NCBI GenBank assembly: GCA_021648145.1
Contig: JAKITI010000005.1
Coordinates: 18,427 to 82,426, forward strand
DNA length: 64,000 bases
Direction: 5' to 3'
Origin: Gammaproteobacteria bacterium
GTDB taxonomy: Bacteria > Pseudomonadota > Gammaproteobacteria > JAADGQ01
Shown here: one piece after another, positions 15,592 through 23,981 of the stretch
Position numbering within the stretch: position 1 is the stretch's first letter
How the letters are laid out: each line of letters starts with the position of its first letter
Position numbers and translations under genes: made by a program
Notes under the pieces: model-generated
Databases searched by the model: none
What the model saw: only the letters and a program-made list of their open reading frames with translations
Told to the model about the DNA's origin: nothing

Positions 15592-16980
15592 ATGATTCGT
15601 TTCCCTAATACTCTGGCATTCAGGTTAACCTTTTGGTACACGTTAGTTGTTATTATTTTAATAACGATCATTTTTAATGCCTCCTACTTTTCACTCAAAA
15701 AAATATTAGACCAAAACATAGAGGATGACCTTCTTGAGGGTACCGTCGAATTTCAAATATTGTACCAAAACGAAGGGCTGGACGGAGTTAAGAGGGAGAT
15801 AGAGAGAGAAATAAGTCTAGGAGAGGAGCAAGATTTTTTTTTCCAGCTATTTAACAATGAAGGCATTCAGATTTATAGCTCTGATTTATCTCATTGGCAA
15901 TTTTTACCTGAAAACCAGCACATTATTAAACAAGTATTTTCCACCAGCAAACCTATCTTTCAAACTATAAGTATTCAAGAAACAGAATATAAAGCTAAAA
16001 CCATTCACGATTTAATTGCGCCTGATATTCTGCTGTATACCGGTGAATCAACGGAAGATATACAGGATATAATGACATTTTTGTCCAATGTCTTCATCAG
16101 CATGTTTTTAATTGTCATTCCAATTGCATTTGGAATAGGTTGGTTAATGGCAGGGCATGCCGTCAAAGATATTAAAGAAGTCAGCCGTATTGCTTCGGAA
16201 ATAGAAAAAGGAAAATTAGATCGACGTGTTTCTGTCTCTGCACAAGGAGATGAAATTACACAACTGGTTAATACATTTAATGCCATGCTCGACAGGATAA
16301 GGGTCTTGATATTCGAGATGACAGAAATGACCGATAATATTGCGCACGATTTGCGCAGTCCGTTGGCACGTATCAGAGTGATTTCAGAAACGACACTGTC
16401 AAACGAAAACACCCCTAAGGAGTTCAAGTCTGCTGCATCAGATACCATAGAAGAGTGTGACCGATTATTGCAAATGATCAATTCAGCGCTTGATGTTGCA
16501 GAGGCTGAAGCTGACACAATTCAATTACTGAAACAAAAAGTGAACATCTCACATCTGGTTCAAGATGCCTGTGAACTCTTTGAAACGATGGCCGAGAAAA
16601 AGGGCATCAAGCTGGCTTGTCGTCTGGATAATAGTTGCTACGTTTACGGTAACATTCAAAATCTGCAACGTATGCTCGCCAATCTTTTGGACAACGCTAT
16701 AAAATATACTTCAGCTAATGGCAGGGTGGATGTCGTTTTAACCTGTACCAAGAAGAATATCGAAATTATGGTAATGGACACAGGCATGGGTATTCCAAAG
16801 GACGATCAAGAGCGGGTATTCGATCGTTTTTTCCGCTGTGATCAGAGCCGCACTCATGATGGGTGTGGTCTGGGATTGAGTTTTTCCAGAGCGGTTGCAC
16901 GCTCCCACAGCGGCGATATAAGTCTGAGCAGTCGCTTAAAAAAAGGCAGCCGTTTTACTATCAAGTTACCCGTCACATAA
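15592..16980 (+). CDS. Sensor histidine kinase
   Basis: A 462-residue inner-membrane kinase. TM1 at about 12-30, a periplasmic sensor at 31-160, TM2 at about 163-186, HAMP at about 187-240. The HisKA dimerisation domain has His252 in NIAHDLRSPLARI. The HATPase domain has an N box (LANLLDNAIKYT), G1 MDTGMGIP, an F-box segment FDRFFRC and G2 GCGLGLSFS. It is translationally close to its regulator (stop TAA, 2-base gap). The periplasmic loop shows no recognisable ligand fold. Confidence 0.93.
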   Translation: MIRFPNTLAFRLTFWYTLVVIILITIIFNASYFSLKKILDQNIEDDLLEGTVEFQILYQNEGLDGVKREIEREISLGEEQDFFFQLFNNEGIQIYSSDLSHWQFLPENQHIIKQVFSTSKPIFQTISIQETEYKAKTIHDLIAPDILLYTGESTEDIQDIMTFLSNVFISMFLIVIPIAFGIGWLMAGHAVKDIKEVSRIASEIEKGKLDRRVSVSAQGDEITQLVNTFNAMLDRIRVLIFEMTEMTDNIAHDLRSPLARIRVISETTLSNENTPKEFKSAASDTIEECDRLLQMINSALDVAEAEADTIQLLKQKVNISHLVQDACELFETMAEKKGIKLACRLDNSCYVYGNIQNLQRMLANLLDNAIKYTSANGRVDVVLTCTKKNIEIMVMDTGMGIPKDDQERVFDRFFRCDQSRTHDGCGLGLSFSRAVARSHSGDISLSSRLKKGSRFTIKLPVT

Positions 16981-17119
16981 AAACCTCAACAATTTTTTCA
17001 AATTTCAATTGATTCAGCTGAAATTTCACGCTTTCTCGTAACGTGACATCTAGATAAAACCCATTTAATTGGAGTTTGCTATAACTGCACAACGCGAGCG
17101 AAAAAGTTCACCTCTCCAT

Positions 17120-17593
17120 ATGGTAATGAGTTCCAACACAGTAAAAGTTTACACTGCTAAAATGATAAATGCAGGTAAACAAATCATCAACACTTCCAAA
17201 GGGAATTCACTGATTCAGCCCATACGATTTGCCCTATCGGGTAGCTTGGCTACGGCTTCCCATTGGTTAGTCATGGCTCTCATGGTCAATTCGGGCACTC
17301 TGCCTGCTATAGCAACCGCTGTCGGTGCATTCATCGGTGCAATTGTCAATTACATACTGCAACGCAATGTGACCTTTCAATCTAATGTCGCGCATCGCTC
17401 TGCACTTCTACGCTATGTCGCTATCTGTACGCTGACATGGTTTTTAAATCTCGCCTTTTTTCTCATTTTCTACCAAGTTTTCCAGCTCTCCCTCATTGTT
17501 GCTCAGGGCATAACGACCTTAGCAATCGCACTCATGAGCTATTTTTTATACAAGAGGATTGTCTTCAATGAGCATCAGTCACAGTCTATTTAA
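17120..17593 (+). CDS. GtrA-like membrane protein
   Basis: A small four-helix membrane protein of the GtrA family, thought to help move lipid-linked sugars across the inner membrane for O-antigen or glycan modification. Family sequence is visible (RFALSGSLATASHWLVMALM, AFIGAIVNYILQRNVTF, FFLIFYQVF). About 157 residues from the ATG at 17120. The frame is open back to a TTG at 17069 and no start has a clear ribosome-binding site, so the start is uncertain. It overlaps the next gene, a GtrB-type transferase, which is its usual partner. Confidence 0.8.
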   Translation: MVMSSNTVKVYTAKMINAGKQIINTSKGNSLIQPIRFALSGSLATASHWLVMALMVNSGTLPAIATAVGAFIGAIVNYILQRNVTFQSNVAHRSALLRYVAICTLTWFLNLAFFLIFYQVFQLSLIVAQGITTLAIALMSYFLYKRIVFNEHQSQSI

Positions 17594-18608
17594 TGAGAAC
17601 AGTCGTCATCAGCCCACACTCAGCATCATTATTCCCGTTTTTAATGAACGTGAAGTTTTGCCACTGTGTTTGCAGCGGCTGAATACCGTGACAAAGCAAC
17701 TCGGTATCGCCACTGAGCTGCTATTTATCGACGACGGTAGCCAAGACGGAAGTGCTGAGTATCTGGCGATGCAAGCCACCATGGAGTCATCCATTCGCGT
17801 TATCATGCTCAGTCGTAATTTTGGCAAAGAGGCTGCGCTCACCGCAGGGCTCGATTATGCTCGTGGTGAGGCGGTTGTTTTTCTGGATGCGGACTTGCAA
17901 GACCCTCCAGAGCTGATTCCAGAAATGGTCGCGCAATGGCGAAAAGGGGCCGACGTGGTACTGATGCAGCGACGTTCACGAGCAGGAGAAAGTTGCTTTA
18001 AACGCACTACAGCACATCTATTTTATCGTCTTTTGCAGCGTATGAGTCACTGTCAAATACCGACCGATACCGGTGATTTTCGCCTGATGAGCCGCCGCGC
18101 GGTTGATGCTTTAAAACAACTTCCAGAAAGAAATCGTTTTATGAAGGGGCTATTTGCCTGGGTTGGTATGCCAACCGTAATATTAAAGTATGACCGTGAC
18201 CCACGCGCAGCAGGAGCAAGCAAATGGGATTATCTCGGCTTGCTACGGCTGGCTCTCGAAGGTATCACTTCATTTTCAATTAGCCCGCTTCGTTGGTCAA
18301 TGAGTGTGGGCATACTTGCTGCTTTGGTTGGTGGTATTTTTGGTTTATGGATCGCCTTTAAAGCATTTATTCTGGGTGATCCGGTTCATGGTTATCCCTC
18401 ACTGATCTCAATCATCACTTTTTTGGGAGGTATTCAGCTAATCGCTTTGGGAATTGTGGGTGAGTATGTCGGCAAAACCTATATCGAAAGCAAACAACGA
18501 CCCAACTACCTAATCCGCGATATCGAACATATTCCTGAAGTCAAAAATATAAAATTAGACAGCCAAACTAAGCACACTGAGGAAGAGATTCATGCTCAAG
18601 CGTCTTGA
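17568..18608 (+). CDS. GtrB/DPM1-like polyprenyl-phosphate glycosyltransferase (GT2)
   Basis: Transfers a sugar from a nucleotide donor to a polyprenyl phosphate on the cytoplasmic side. About 346 residues. GT2 core with LSIIIPVFNE, the metal-binding FLDADLQDPPE motif, and KWDYLGLLRLALEGITSFS. Two C-terminal TM helices (SVGILAALVGGIFGLWIAF and ISIITFLGGIQLIALGIVG) are as in GtrB/YfdH. The ATG at 17568 is used, with AGGA 9-12 bases before it. It overlaps the GtrA gene by 26 bases and the ArnT-like gene by 17, so translation is coupled. The product is probably the donor for the next enzyme. Confidence 0.92.
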   Translation: MSISHSLFNENSRHQPTLSIIIPVFNEREVLPLCLQRLNTVTKQLGIATELLFIDDGSQDGSAEYLAMQATMESSIRVIMLSRNFGKEAALTAGLDYARGEAVVFLDADLQDPPELIPEMVAQWRKGADVVLMQRRSRAGESCFKRTTAHLFYRLLQRMSHCQIPTDTGDFRLMSRRAVDALKQLPERNRFMKGLFAWVGMPTVILKYDRDPRAAGASKWDYLGLLRLALEGITSFSISPLRWSMSVGILAALVGGIFGLWIAFKAFILGDPVHGYPSLISIITFLGGIQLIALGIVGEYVGKTYIESKQRPNYLIRDIEHIPEVKNIKLDSQTKHTEEEIHAQAS

Positions 18609-20064
18609 TTTTCTATTCTGGTTATTAGCAATCATCGTTCTAAGCCGACTGTTTTCAATGATCTTGGTGCCGATGATTGATACCACCGAAGCAAGATATG
18701 GTGAAATTGCCCGCATCATGGCAGAAACGGGCGACTGGATTACGCCGTGGTTCGACTATGGCGTGCCATTTTGGGGGAAACCTCCGTTGTCATTTTGGAC
18801 AGAAGCGCTTTCATTTAAACTCTTTGGCGTGACAGAATTCGCTGCACGTCTGCCATCATGGCTGGCAAATCTGGGTATGCTGGGGCTGATCTACACCTTG
18901 ACATACAATATCGCCGGACATCGCCAAGCACTGATCAGTACGCTAATTTTTTCTACCATGGCGCTCAGCTTTGTCATGTCTGGTGCCGTGTTAACAGACC
19001 CCTTTTTGGCACTGGGCACAACTCTTTCTCTTGTCAGTATCATTCTTGCATTAAGGAAGCCCAAATCACTTTGGTGCTGGTGGTTTTTTGTCGGCCTCTC
19101 TATTGGTCTATTAGCAAAAGGACCACTGGCACTTGTATTGGTCGGCGGCCCAATTTTTTTATGGGCAATATGGCAATGGCATGATCTACGTAAAATCCCC
19201 TGGGTGCGCGGAATACTTCTCACCGCCCTGCTCTCTCTTCCCTGGTATATTGCTGCGGAGCTGAAAAGCCCAGGTTTTATCAACTACTTTATTGTTGGCG
19301 AACATTTTTTGCGTTTTGTCGATTCAGGCTGGAGCGGTGATCTTTATGGCAGTGCTCATGATCAGCCTTTTGGAACGATTTGGCTCTATTGGATATGGGC
19401 CTCTCTTCCCTGGGGGCCGATCGCTATTATTTTGCTTATTTGGCGTTGCATCGCCACAAGAAAATGCAATCCACTTATTAAACAAAAGTTAAGCGATGAA
19501 CAGCGCCTGCTCCTGCTTTTTGCACTATTTCCCAGTCTGTTTTTTACCTTTTCAGGCAATATTTTGTGGACTTATCAGCTGCCCGCACTGGCACCGCTTG
19601 CCATATTGATCGCAATGCTGCTGGCAAAATCAAACACGACAACTATGCCAGCTAAATCTGGCCTTATAACTGCCGTCGCATTTGTACCATTCGTGGTCAT
19701 GTTTATTGGTTTCTACGCACATTTTTATCCTGATAAACTTAAAACGGAAAAAACACTGATAGCGTATTACAATGAACACAAAATTAACGACACCCAGCCG
19801 CTTATCTATATTGAAAAAGCACCCTTCTCTGCTCGGTTTTATTCCGGTGGACGTGTTAAAACAATGGAGTTAGACGAAGTAAAATTATTGATAAAAAATG
19901 GGGCTGAATCAGTATATTTTGTCGCCGTTGCTAACGGAAACAGGGATGAAATTATTTCATCCCTGCCCGGTCAAGTTAAAGTAGAATTAACCAATCGGCG
20001 CTTTACTTTATTACAAATCAATAGAGTAGCCCAAACTGAGATGGAGCGAAATATTGTCCTCTAA
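18592..20064 (+). CDS. ArnT/GT39-like polyprenyl-phosphate sugar transferase
   Basis: A 490-residue polytopic GT-C enzyme that moves a sugar from a polyprenyl phosphate to an acceptor on the periplasmic face. The first periplasmic loop has the family signature DTTEARYGEIARIM, then TGDWITPWFDYG and FWGKPPLSFW, closely matching ArnT. About 10-11 hydrophobic segments follow, and a soluble C-terminal domain. With the GtrA and GtrB genes it makes a complete synthesis, flip and transfer set. The acceptor could be lipid A, another glycan or a protein; the sequence does not decide. No arnA/B/C genes are nearby, so aminoarabinose is not implied. Confidence 0.87.
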   Translation: MLKRLDFLFWLLAIIVLSRLFSMILVPMIDTTEARYGEIARIMAETGDWITPWFDYGVPFWGKPPLSFWTEALSFKLFGVTEFAARLPSWLANLGMLGLIYTLTYNIAGHRQALISTLIFSTMALSFVMSGAVLTDPFLALGTTLSLVSIILALRKPKSLWCWWFFVGLSIGLLAKGPLALVLVGGPIFLWAIWQWHDLRKIPWVRGILLTALLSLPWYIAAELKSPGFINYFIVGEHFLRFVDSGWSGDLYGSAHDQPFGTIWLYWIWASLPWGPIAIILLIWRCIATRKCNPLIKQKLSDEQRLLLLFALFPSLFFTFSGNILWTYQLPALAPLAILIAMLLAKSNTTTMPAKSGLITAVAFVPFVVMFIGFYAHFYPDKLKTEKTLIAYYNEHKINDTQPLIYIEKAPFSARFYSGGRVKTMELDEVKLLIKNGAESVYFVAVANGNRDEIISSLPGQVKVELTNRRFTLLQINRVAQTEMERNIVL

Positions 20065-20101
20065 TTTACAAACCGGTAAAAAACACTTGAAGTTAATAAA
20101 A

Positions 20102-20135
20102 AATAGAGGCTGAAATGGGTATTCAGCTCTATTTT
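20102..20135. terminator. Bidirectional terminator between convergent genes
   Basis: AATAGA-G-GCTGAA pairs with TTCAGC-TCTATT, giving two 6-bp stems with one bulged G and a 7-nt loop. A-rich sequence lies on the left and TTTT on the right, so it can serve both the ArnT-like gene and the S4 gene. Confidence 0.65.
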
Positions 20136-20147
20136 CCATCAAAATAA

Positions 20148-20366
20148 TCAGTCCATAACCTCCACTAAACTCCCTTCAAATTCAACTATCTGATCTTGCT
20201 TTATCTTACAACGCTTGCGCAGCTCAACCTCGCCATTGACCTTAACCTGACCATTAACAATCAGGGTTTTTGCCTCACCCCCACTGTTACACCACCCCAA
20301 AACTTTGAGCAATTTATAAAGCTCGATAAAAGGCTTACCACTCAAGCTGAATTTCTCTTTATCCAT
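20148..20366 (-). CDS. Small S4-domain RNA-binding protein (YbcJ-like)
   Basis: A 72-residue protein made almost entirely of one S4 RNA-binding fold (FIELYKLLKVLGWCNSGGEA, NGQVKVNGEVELRKRCKI), as in YbcJ/YaaA-type proteins thought to bind structured RNA. The stop of the upstream HEAT-repeat gene overlaps its start region (both at 20366), indicating translational coupling. Function within the pair is unknown. Confidence 0.85.
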   Translation of the reverse strand: MDKEKFSLSGKPFIELYKLLKVLGWCNSGGEAKTLIVNGQVKVNGEVELRKRCKIKQDQIVEFEGSLVEVMD

Positions 20367-21505
20367 TAACTGTCCTGCTTTATACGTAGTTCAAAATCAG
20401 TGATAGCTTGACTCACGCCATTCACCATAATTTCAATTCGATGCTCGCCAGGGTAATAAACGCGGGTTGTAACTTTTTTAATCGCATGTTTTTTTTGTAC
20501 CGTGATAGTTTTTTCTGGATGAAGTGTAATGTTTTTCCATTTAAAAACCTTCGGTGTCATCTCTCCGTTGGCTTTTTTATGGTGAATAATGTAGTCAATA
20601 ATCAATGGCTGTGCATTTTGACTCATGGATGTCAGTGATAACTCAAAGATCAACTTCTGACCAAAATCAACTGTGGGTGTCAGAACAACTAAGTGATTCA
20701 GTTTTACGTTTGGCTGACCATAACCTAATGCTTTCAAGGCTTTTTTATGCCCTTGTTTTATCAGAGTACGGCAAGCGTGACGTACAAGCTTTTCACGAGC
20801 TTTATTCGCATCAAGCAACCAACCCTCTGCAATTTCAGCCACTAAATCTGGATGATCTTTTGCAATATCATTGAGACTATTCGCAACAGAGCGGCGCACA
20901 TATTCTTCAGAGTCATCTTTAAGTGCTTCGAGCAGTGGCAACAGCGGCGTTGGGTCTTTGACAAAAGCGGATAACTGCATCGCCCACGGCAGTCGTGGCC
21001 GTGTACCTTCTGAGACCAAACGACGTACATGTCGGCTTTTATCATTTGTCCACTGGTTCAGTATTTCCAAAGTTTCATCTTGTTTTTCCTGCAATAAAAA
21101 ACGAATGCCAAACTCGGAGGTAAAACGTTTGGTCAGCTCTTTAAGTAAATTCATCGCAAGCTCAAGATTATCAGCCCCATGCAGGCCCACATAATGTGTC
21201 ATCGGCATAATCGCCCAACCGGCAATACCATCACTGGTAACAGTAATGCCTGATATATCCCCATCATCATCTGGCGTGAGACTGGCTAAAATGATTTCAC
21301 CTGACTTTTCAAAATTACAGGGCAAATATTGAGCCATCGCTTCAGCAATTTGGTTGGAACGCTCTTTAAGCTCCAACGCGTCTAGGTGATGTGTTGCCGT
21401 CTCAACAAAGCCGACACGATCAAACTCAGGCCAGGCACTTAAAAAATGCTCAGCCATCCCTTTGATAATTTTTGTATTAAATGAGTTTTTAAAGGGTTCA
21501 GCCAT
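20366..21505 (-). CDS. AlkC/AlkD-like HEAT-repeat DNA alkylation repair protein
   Basis: About 379 residues of helical repeats matching the DNA-alkylation-repair superfamily: DKSRHVRRLVSEGTRPRLPW, DDSEEYVRRSVANSLNDIAK, and DANKAREKLVRHACRTLIKQ. The conserved SEGTRPRLPW segment is typical of AlkC/AlkD glycosylases that remove alkylated bases by flipping. A beta-rich C-terminal extension from about residue 285 is seen in the AlkC branch. The ATG at 21505 is preferred to two upstream TTG codons. The family call is firm; the lesion specificity is not. Confidence 0.85.
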   Translation of the reverse strand: MAEPFKNSFNTKIIKGMAEHFLSAWPEFDRVGFVETATHHLDALELKERSNQIAEAMAQYLPCNFEKSGEIILASLTPDDDGDISGITVTSDGIAGWAIMPMTHYVGLHGADNLELAMNLLKELTKRFTSEFGIRFLLQEKQDETLEILNQWTNDKSRHVRRLVSEGTRPRLPWAMQLSAFVKDPTPLLPLLEALKDDSEEYVRRSVANSLNDIAKDHPDLVAEIAEGWLLDANKAREKLVRHACRTLIKQGHKKALKALGYGQPNVKLNHLVVLTPTVDFGQKLIFELSLTSMSQNAQPLIIDYIIHHKKANGEMTPKVFKWKNITLHPEKTITVQKKHAIKKVTTRVYYPGEHRIEIMVNGVSQAITDFELRIKQDS

Positions 21506-21594
21506 GTTTATATCCAACAATGCGATTGAGCAGGGGCGTTGTTGAGTATAGTATATGAAATCAATAAGTTCTTTTTGAGGACATAAGCTGAATT

Positions 21595-21684
21595 ATGCCA
21601 CCCATATTAAAAAAAATTATTGGTTTTATTTTATTATCAGCCACTGTCGGGCTGATTGCTATTCAAGTTCCTTTTTATATTTAA
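21595..21684 (+). CDS. Possible 29-residue single-TM peptide
   Basis: ATG at 21595 with GAGG about 13 bases upstream. The peptide PPILKKIIGFILLSATVGLI followed by AIQVPFYI is a compact hydrophobic helix with a Lys-Lys N-terminal flank. It ends 4 bases before the ATG of the XpaC-like gene, as an upstream coupled small gene would. Too short for homology evidence. Confidence 0.4.
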   Translation: MPPILKKIIGFILLSATVGLIAIQVPFYI

Positions 21685-21688
21685 AGCC

Positions 21689-22522
21689 ATGCGCCCTATT
21701 CTAAACACATTAAATCCCAATAAAGTCACTGCGGGTCTTAAAGGGCTTTGGTTATACCTCATGCCAACACCTATTTTTATTGCCGCCATCATTGCACTGG
21801 TCAAAGGGGACTTTCTAAATACACTGCTGGCCGCAGCTTCATTCAGCGGTTTTATGCTGTCAGCAATTATTGCCCGACGTGGTTTCAAACAAGAAAACCA
21901 ATACAAGCAGAAACATCTCGCCCGCGCACCTCGCTTACCTTTTAAAACAGTGGCTGCATCACTGCTTTCCATCACTACGGGTGCGACTGCTTTTTTGCTC
22001 GCTGATTATGGCCTGCTAAGCAGCATACTGATGGGCTCCACCACACTATTAGGCTTTTATTTTTATTACGGACTTGACCCACGCAGAAATAAAATCGGTG
22101 AGCGCTGGTTTGAAAGCAGTCAAACAGAACTTTTTGAAGCACTGGAAGCCGCAGAGATAAAAATCAGTGCGATTGAAGCCGCACAAAAAAGCATTGGCAA
22201 CATCGAATTCGACCAACGCCTAAACCGTATTATCAACAAAGCTCGCAATGTGCTCACCATCATCGCTGATGATCCCGGTGACCTCTCTCGTTCCCGAAAG
22301 TTTTTAAAAGTATACCTGGATGGCACGCAACGAGTCACAGAAAGTTATGCCAAAACGCACAAAAAAGAGGCCACCACCGAAGCTTTAGATACAAATTTTT
22401 TCAATGTTCTCGAGTCCATTGAAAAAACCTTTGATGAGCAACACAACAAGCTATTAAAAAATGATCAGTTTGACCTTGATGTCAAAATTGAAGTATTAAA
22501 AACCCAACTAAAACAAATGTAA
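21689..22522 (+). CDS. XpaC-like (5-bromo-4-chloroindolyl phosphate hydrolysis family) membrane protein
   Basis: About 277 residues. Two to four hydrophobic segments in the first 125 residues (LWLYLMPTPIFIAAIIALVK, then SLLSITTGATAFLLADYGLL), followed by an acidic, helical cytoplasmic region (EALEAAEIKISAIEAAQKSI). This architecture matches the XpaC/YceH-type family, which is usually encoded next to TelA, as here. The molecular role is not established; links to phosphatase phenotype and to toxic-anion or envelope stress are from family knowledge. The start at 21689 follows the small ORF directly; the frame continues upstream without a better start. Confidence 0.75.
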   Translation: MRPILNTLNPNKVTAGLKGLWLYLMPTPIFIAAIIALVKGDFLNTLLAAASFSGFMLSAIIARRGFKQENQYKQKHLARAPRLPFKTVAASLLSITTGATAFLLADYGLLSSILMGSTTLLGFYFYYGLDPRRNKIGERWFESSQTELFEALEAAEIKISAIEAAQKSIGNIEFDQRLNRIINKARNVLTIIADDPGDLSRSRKFLKVYLDGTQRVTESYAKTHKKEATTEALDTNFFNVLESIEKTFDEQHNKLLKNDQFDLDVKIEVLKTQLKQM

Positions 22523-22563
22523 CTGCTCAGGTTGCCCCTGAAATCTGTCAGTTCAAGGAAAAA

Positions 22564-23718
22564 ATGATGCAAAAAAATAATACGACTATAGCGGAACCTG
22601 CTCTGATCCCCGGCACTGAAACTGTTCTTTCAAAAGTGCCACCCAAAGAAATTGCAACTTATCAGCAAGCCACCCCCGAAGACCAACCCAAGCTTCAAAC
22701 CTTAGTGACTGAAATCGACACCAGTGACCGCTCCACCATTATGTTTTTTGGCAGCAAAGCTCAAGAAGAGATGAGCACCATTTCAGAAAATATGCTTGAA
22801 GGTGTACGTAATAAAGACTTAGGAAAAGCCGGTGATTCATTAAACAACATGATTACTGCGATTAAAGGCTTTGATATTGATCACCTCAACCCAAACAAGA
22901 AGCTAGGTTTTTTTGCCAAACTGTTTGGCAAAGCAAAACCCATTGTAAAATTTCTAAATCAATATGAAGATGTGGGGAAACAGATCAATCGCATCAGTGA
23001 TCAACTGGAAGAACACAAAACCCAAATTCTCACCGATATTATTTCATTAGATAAACTTTACGATGCTAACCTCGATTATTTTCACAATCTGGAACTCTAC
23101 ATTGCTGCAGGTGATGAAAAGCTGCGCCTGATTAATGATGAAGAAGTGCCCGCTCTGACCCAAAAAGCCGAGGCCAATCAAGATAACCTGCTCGCTGCAC
23201 AAAGTTTGCGAGACCTGCACAGCGCCCGAGATGATCTGGAACGCCGCATTCACGACCTGCGCCTGACTCGCCAAGTTGCAATGCAAAGCCTGCCCAGCAT
23301 CCGTATGGTTCAAGAAAACGACAAAATGCTGATCAACAAAATAAATTCAACTCTGACCAATACCGTTCCACTTTGGAAAAATCAGTTAGCACAAGCCGTC
23401 ACTATTTTTCGTATGAGCGATGCCGCAAAAACAGTAAAAAGTGCCACCGACCTGACCAATGAACTGCTTGAAAGTAATGCCAACAACTTGCGTACCGCCA
23501 ATATTGAAGTACGCAAACAAATGGAACGTGGTATATTTGATATCGAATCTGTGAAAAAAGCGAATCAAGCATTGATTGGAACAATCAACGACAGTTTGCA
23601 AATTGCCGAAGAAGGCAAGGCCGCACGCGCCAAAGCCAGCATAGAGTTGGAATCAATGGAAGGTGAGCTGCGTCAAGTACTTATGTCAGCCAAGGCACGC
23701 ACCGAACAAGCCACATAA
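22564..23718 (+). CDS. telA: TelA/KlaA family toxic-anion resistance protein
   Basis: 384 residues, mostly alpha-helical and soluble. The family core is visible: VRNKDLGKAGDSLNNMITAI, LNPNKKLGFFAKLFGKAKP, and a long coiled-coil half with RLTRQVAMQSLPSIRMVQEN. TelA-family proteins are associated with tellurite and other stress tolerance; the biochemistry is unclear. AAGGA precedes the ATG. It probably forms an operon with the XpaC-like gene 41 bases upstream, the usual arrangement of the two families. Confidence 0.87.
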   Translation: MMQKNNTTIAEPALIPGTETVLSKVPPKEIATYQQATPEDQPKLQTLVTEIDTSDRSTIMFFGSKAQEEMSTISENMLEGVRNKDLGKAGDSLNNMITAIKGFDIDHLNPNKKLGFFAKLFGKAKPIVKFLNQYEDVGKQINRISDQLEEHKTQILTDIISLDKLYDANLDYFHNLELYIAAGDEKLRLINDEEVPALTQKAEANQDNLLAAQSLRDLHSARDDLERRIHDLRLTRQVAMQSLPSIRMVQENDKMLINKINSTLTNTVPLWKNQLAQAVTIFRMSDAAKTVKSATDLTNELLESNANNLRTANIEVRKQMERGIFDIESVKKANQALIGTINDSLQIAEEGKAARAKASIELESMEGELRQVLMSAKARTEQAT

Positions 23719-23981
23719 CACTATAAATTAATTATCTTGACTATTTGGGGTGCTAAACCCCACTCAAACTCATCAATATCAAAGATATATTTCGGGTATT
23801 CTCTGTCCGGCTGTGGGCACACATGATGAAAAATTTTCGCCCTATTTACTTGATATGAAAAACCTTGACCAGCCATTTATTACCACTTACCTCGTCATAG
23901 ACCCTCTTAGCCCAATAGCACATGATATGCTTCTTTTGATTAGATATATTCAACATTTACATTCAACAACTGAGAATCAAC

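Noticed and set aside
18592..20064. Assigning the transferase as ArnT for aminoarabinose
   Set aside because: The signature loop fits, but arnA, arnB, arnC and arnD are absent; the GtrA/GtrB partners suggest another sugar.
23747..23761. GGGGT/ACCCC hairpin after telA as a terminator
   Set aside because: A 5-bp stem with no following T-run is too weak to call.
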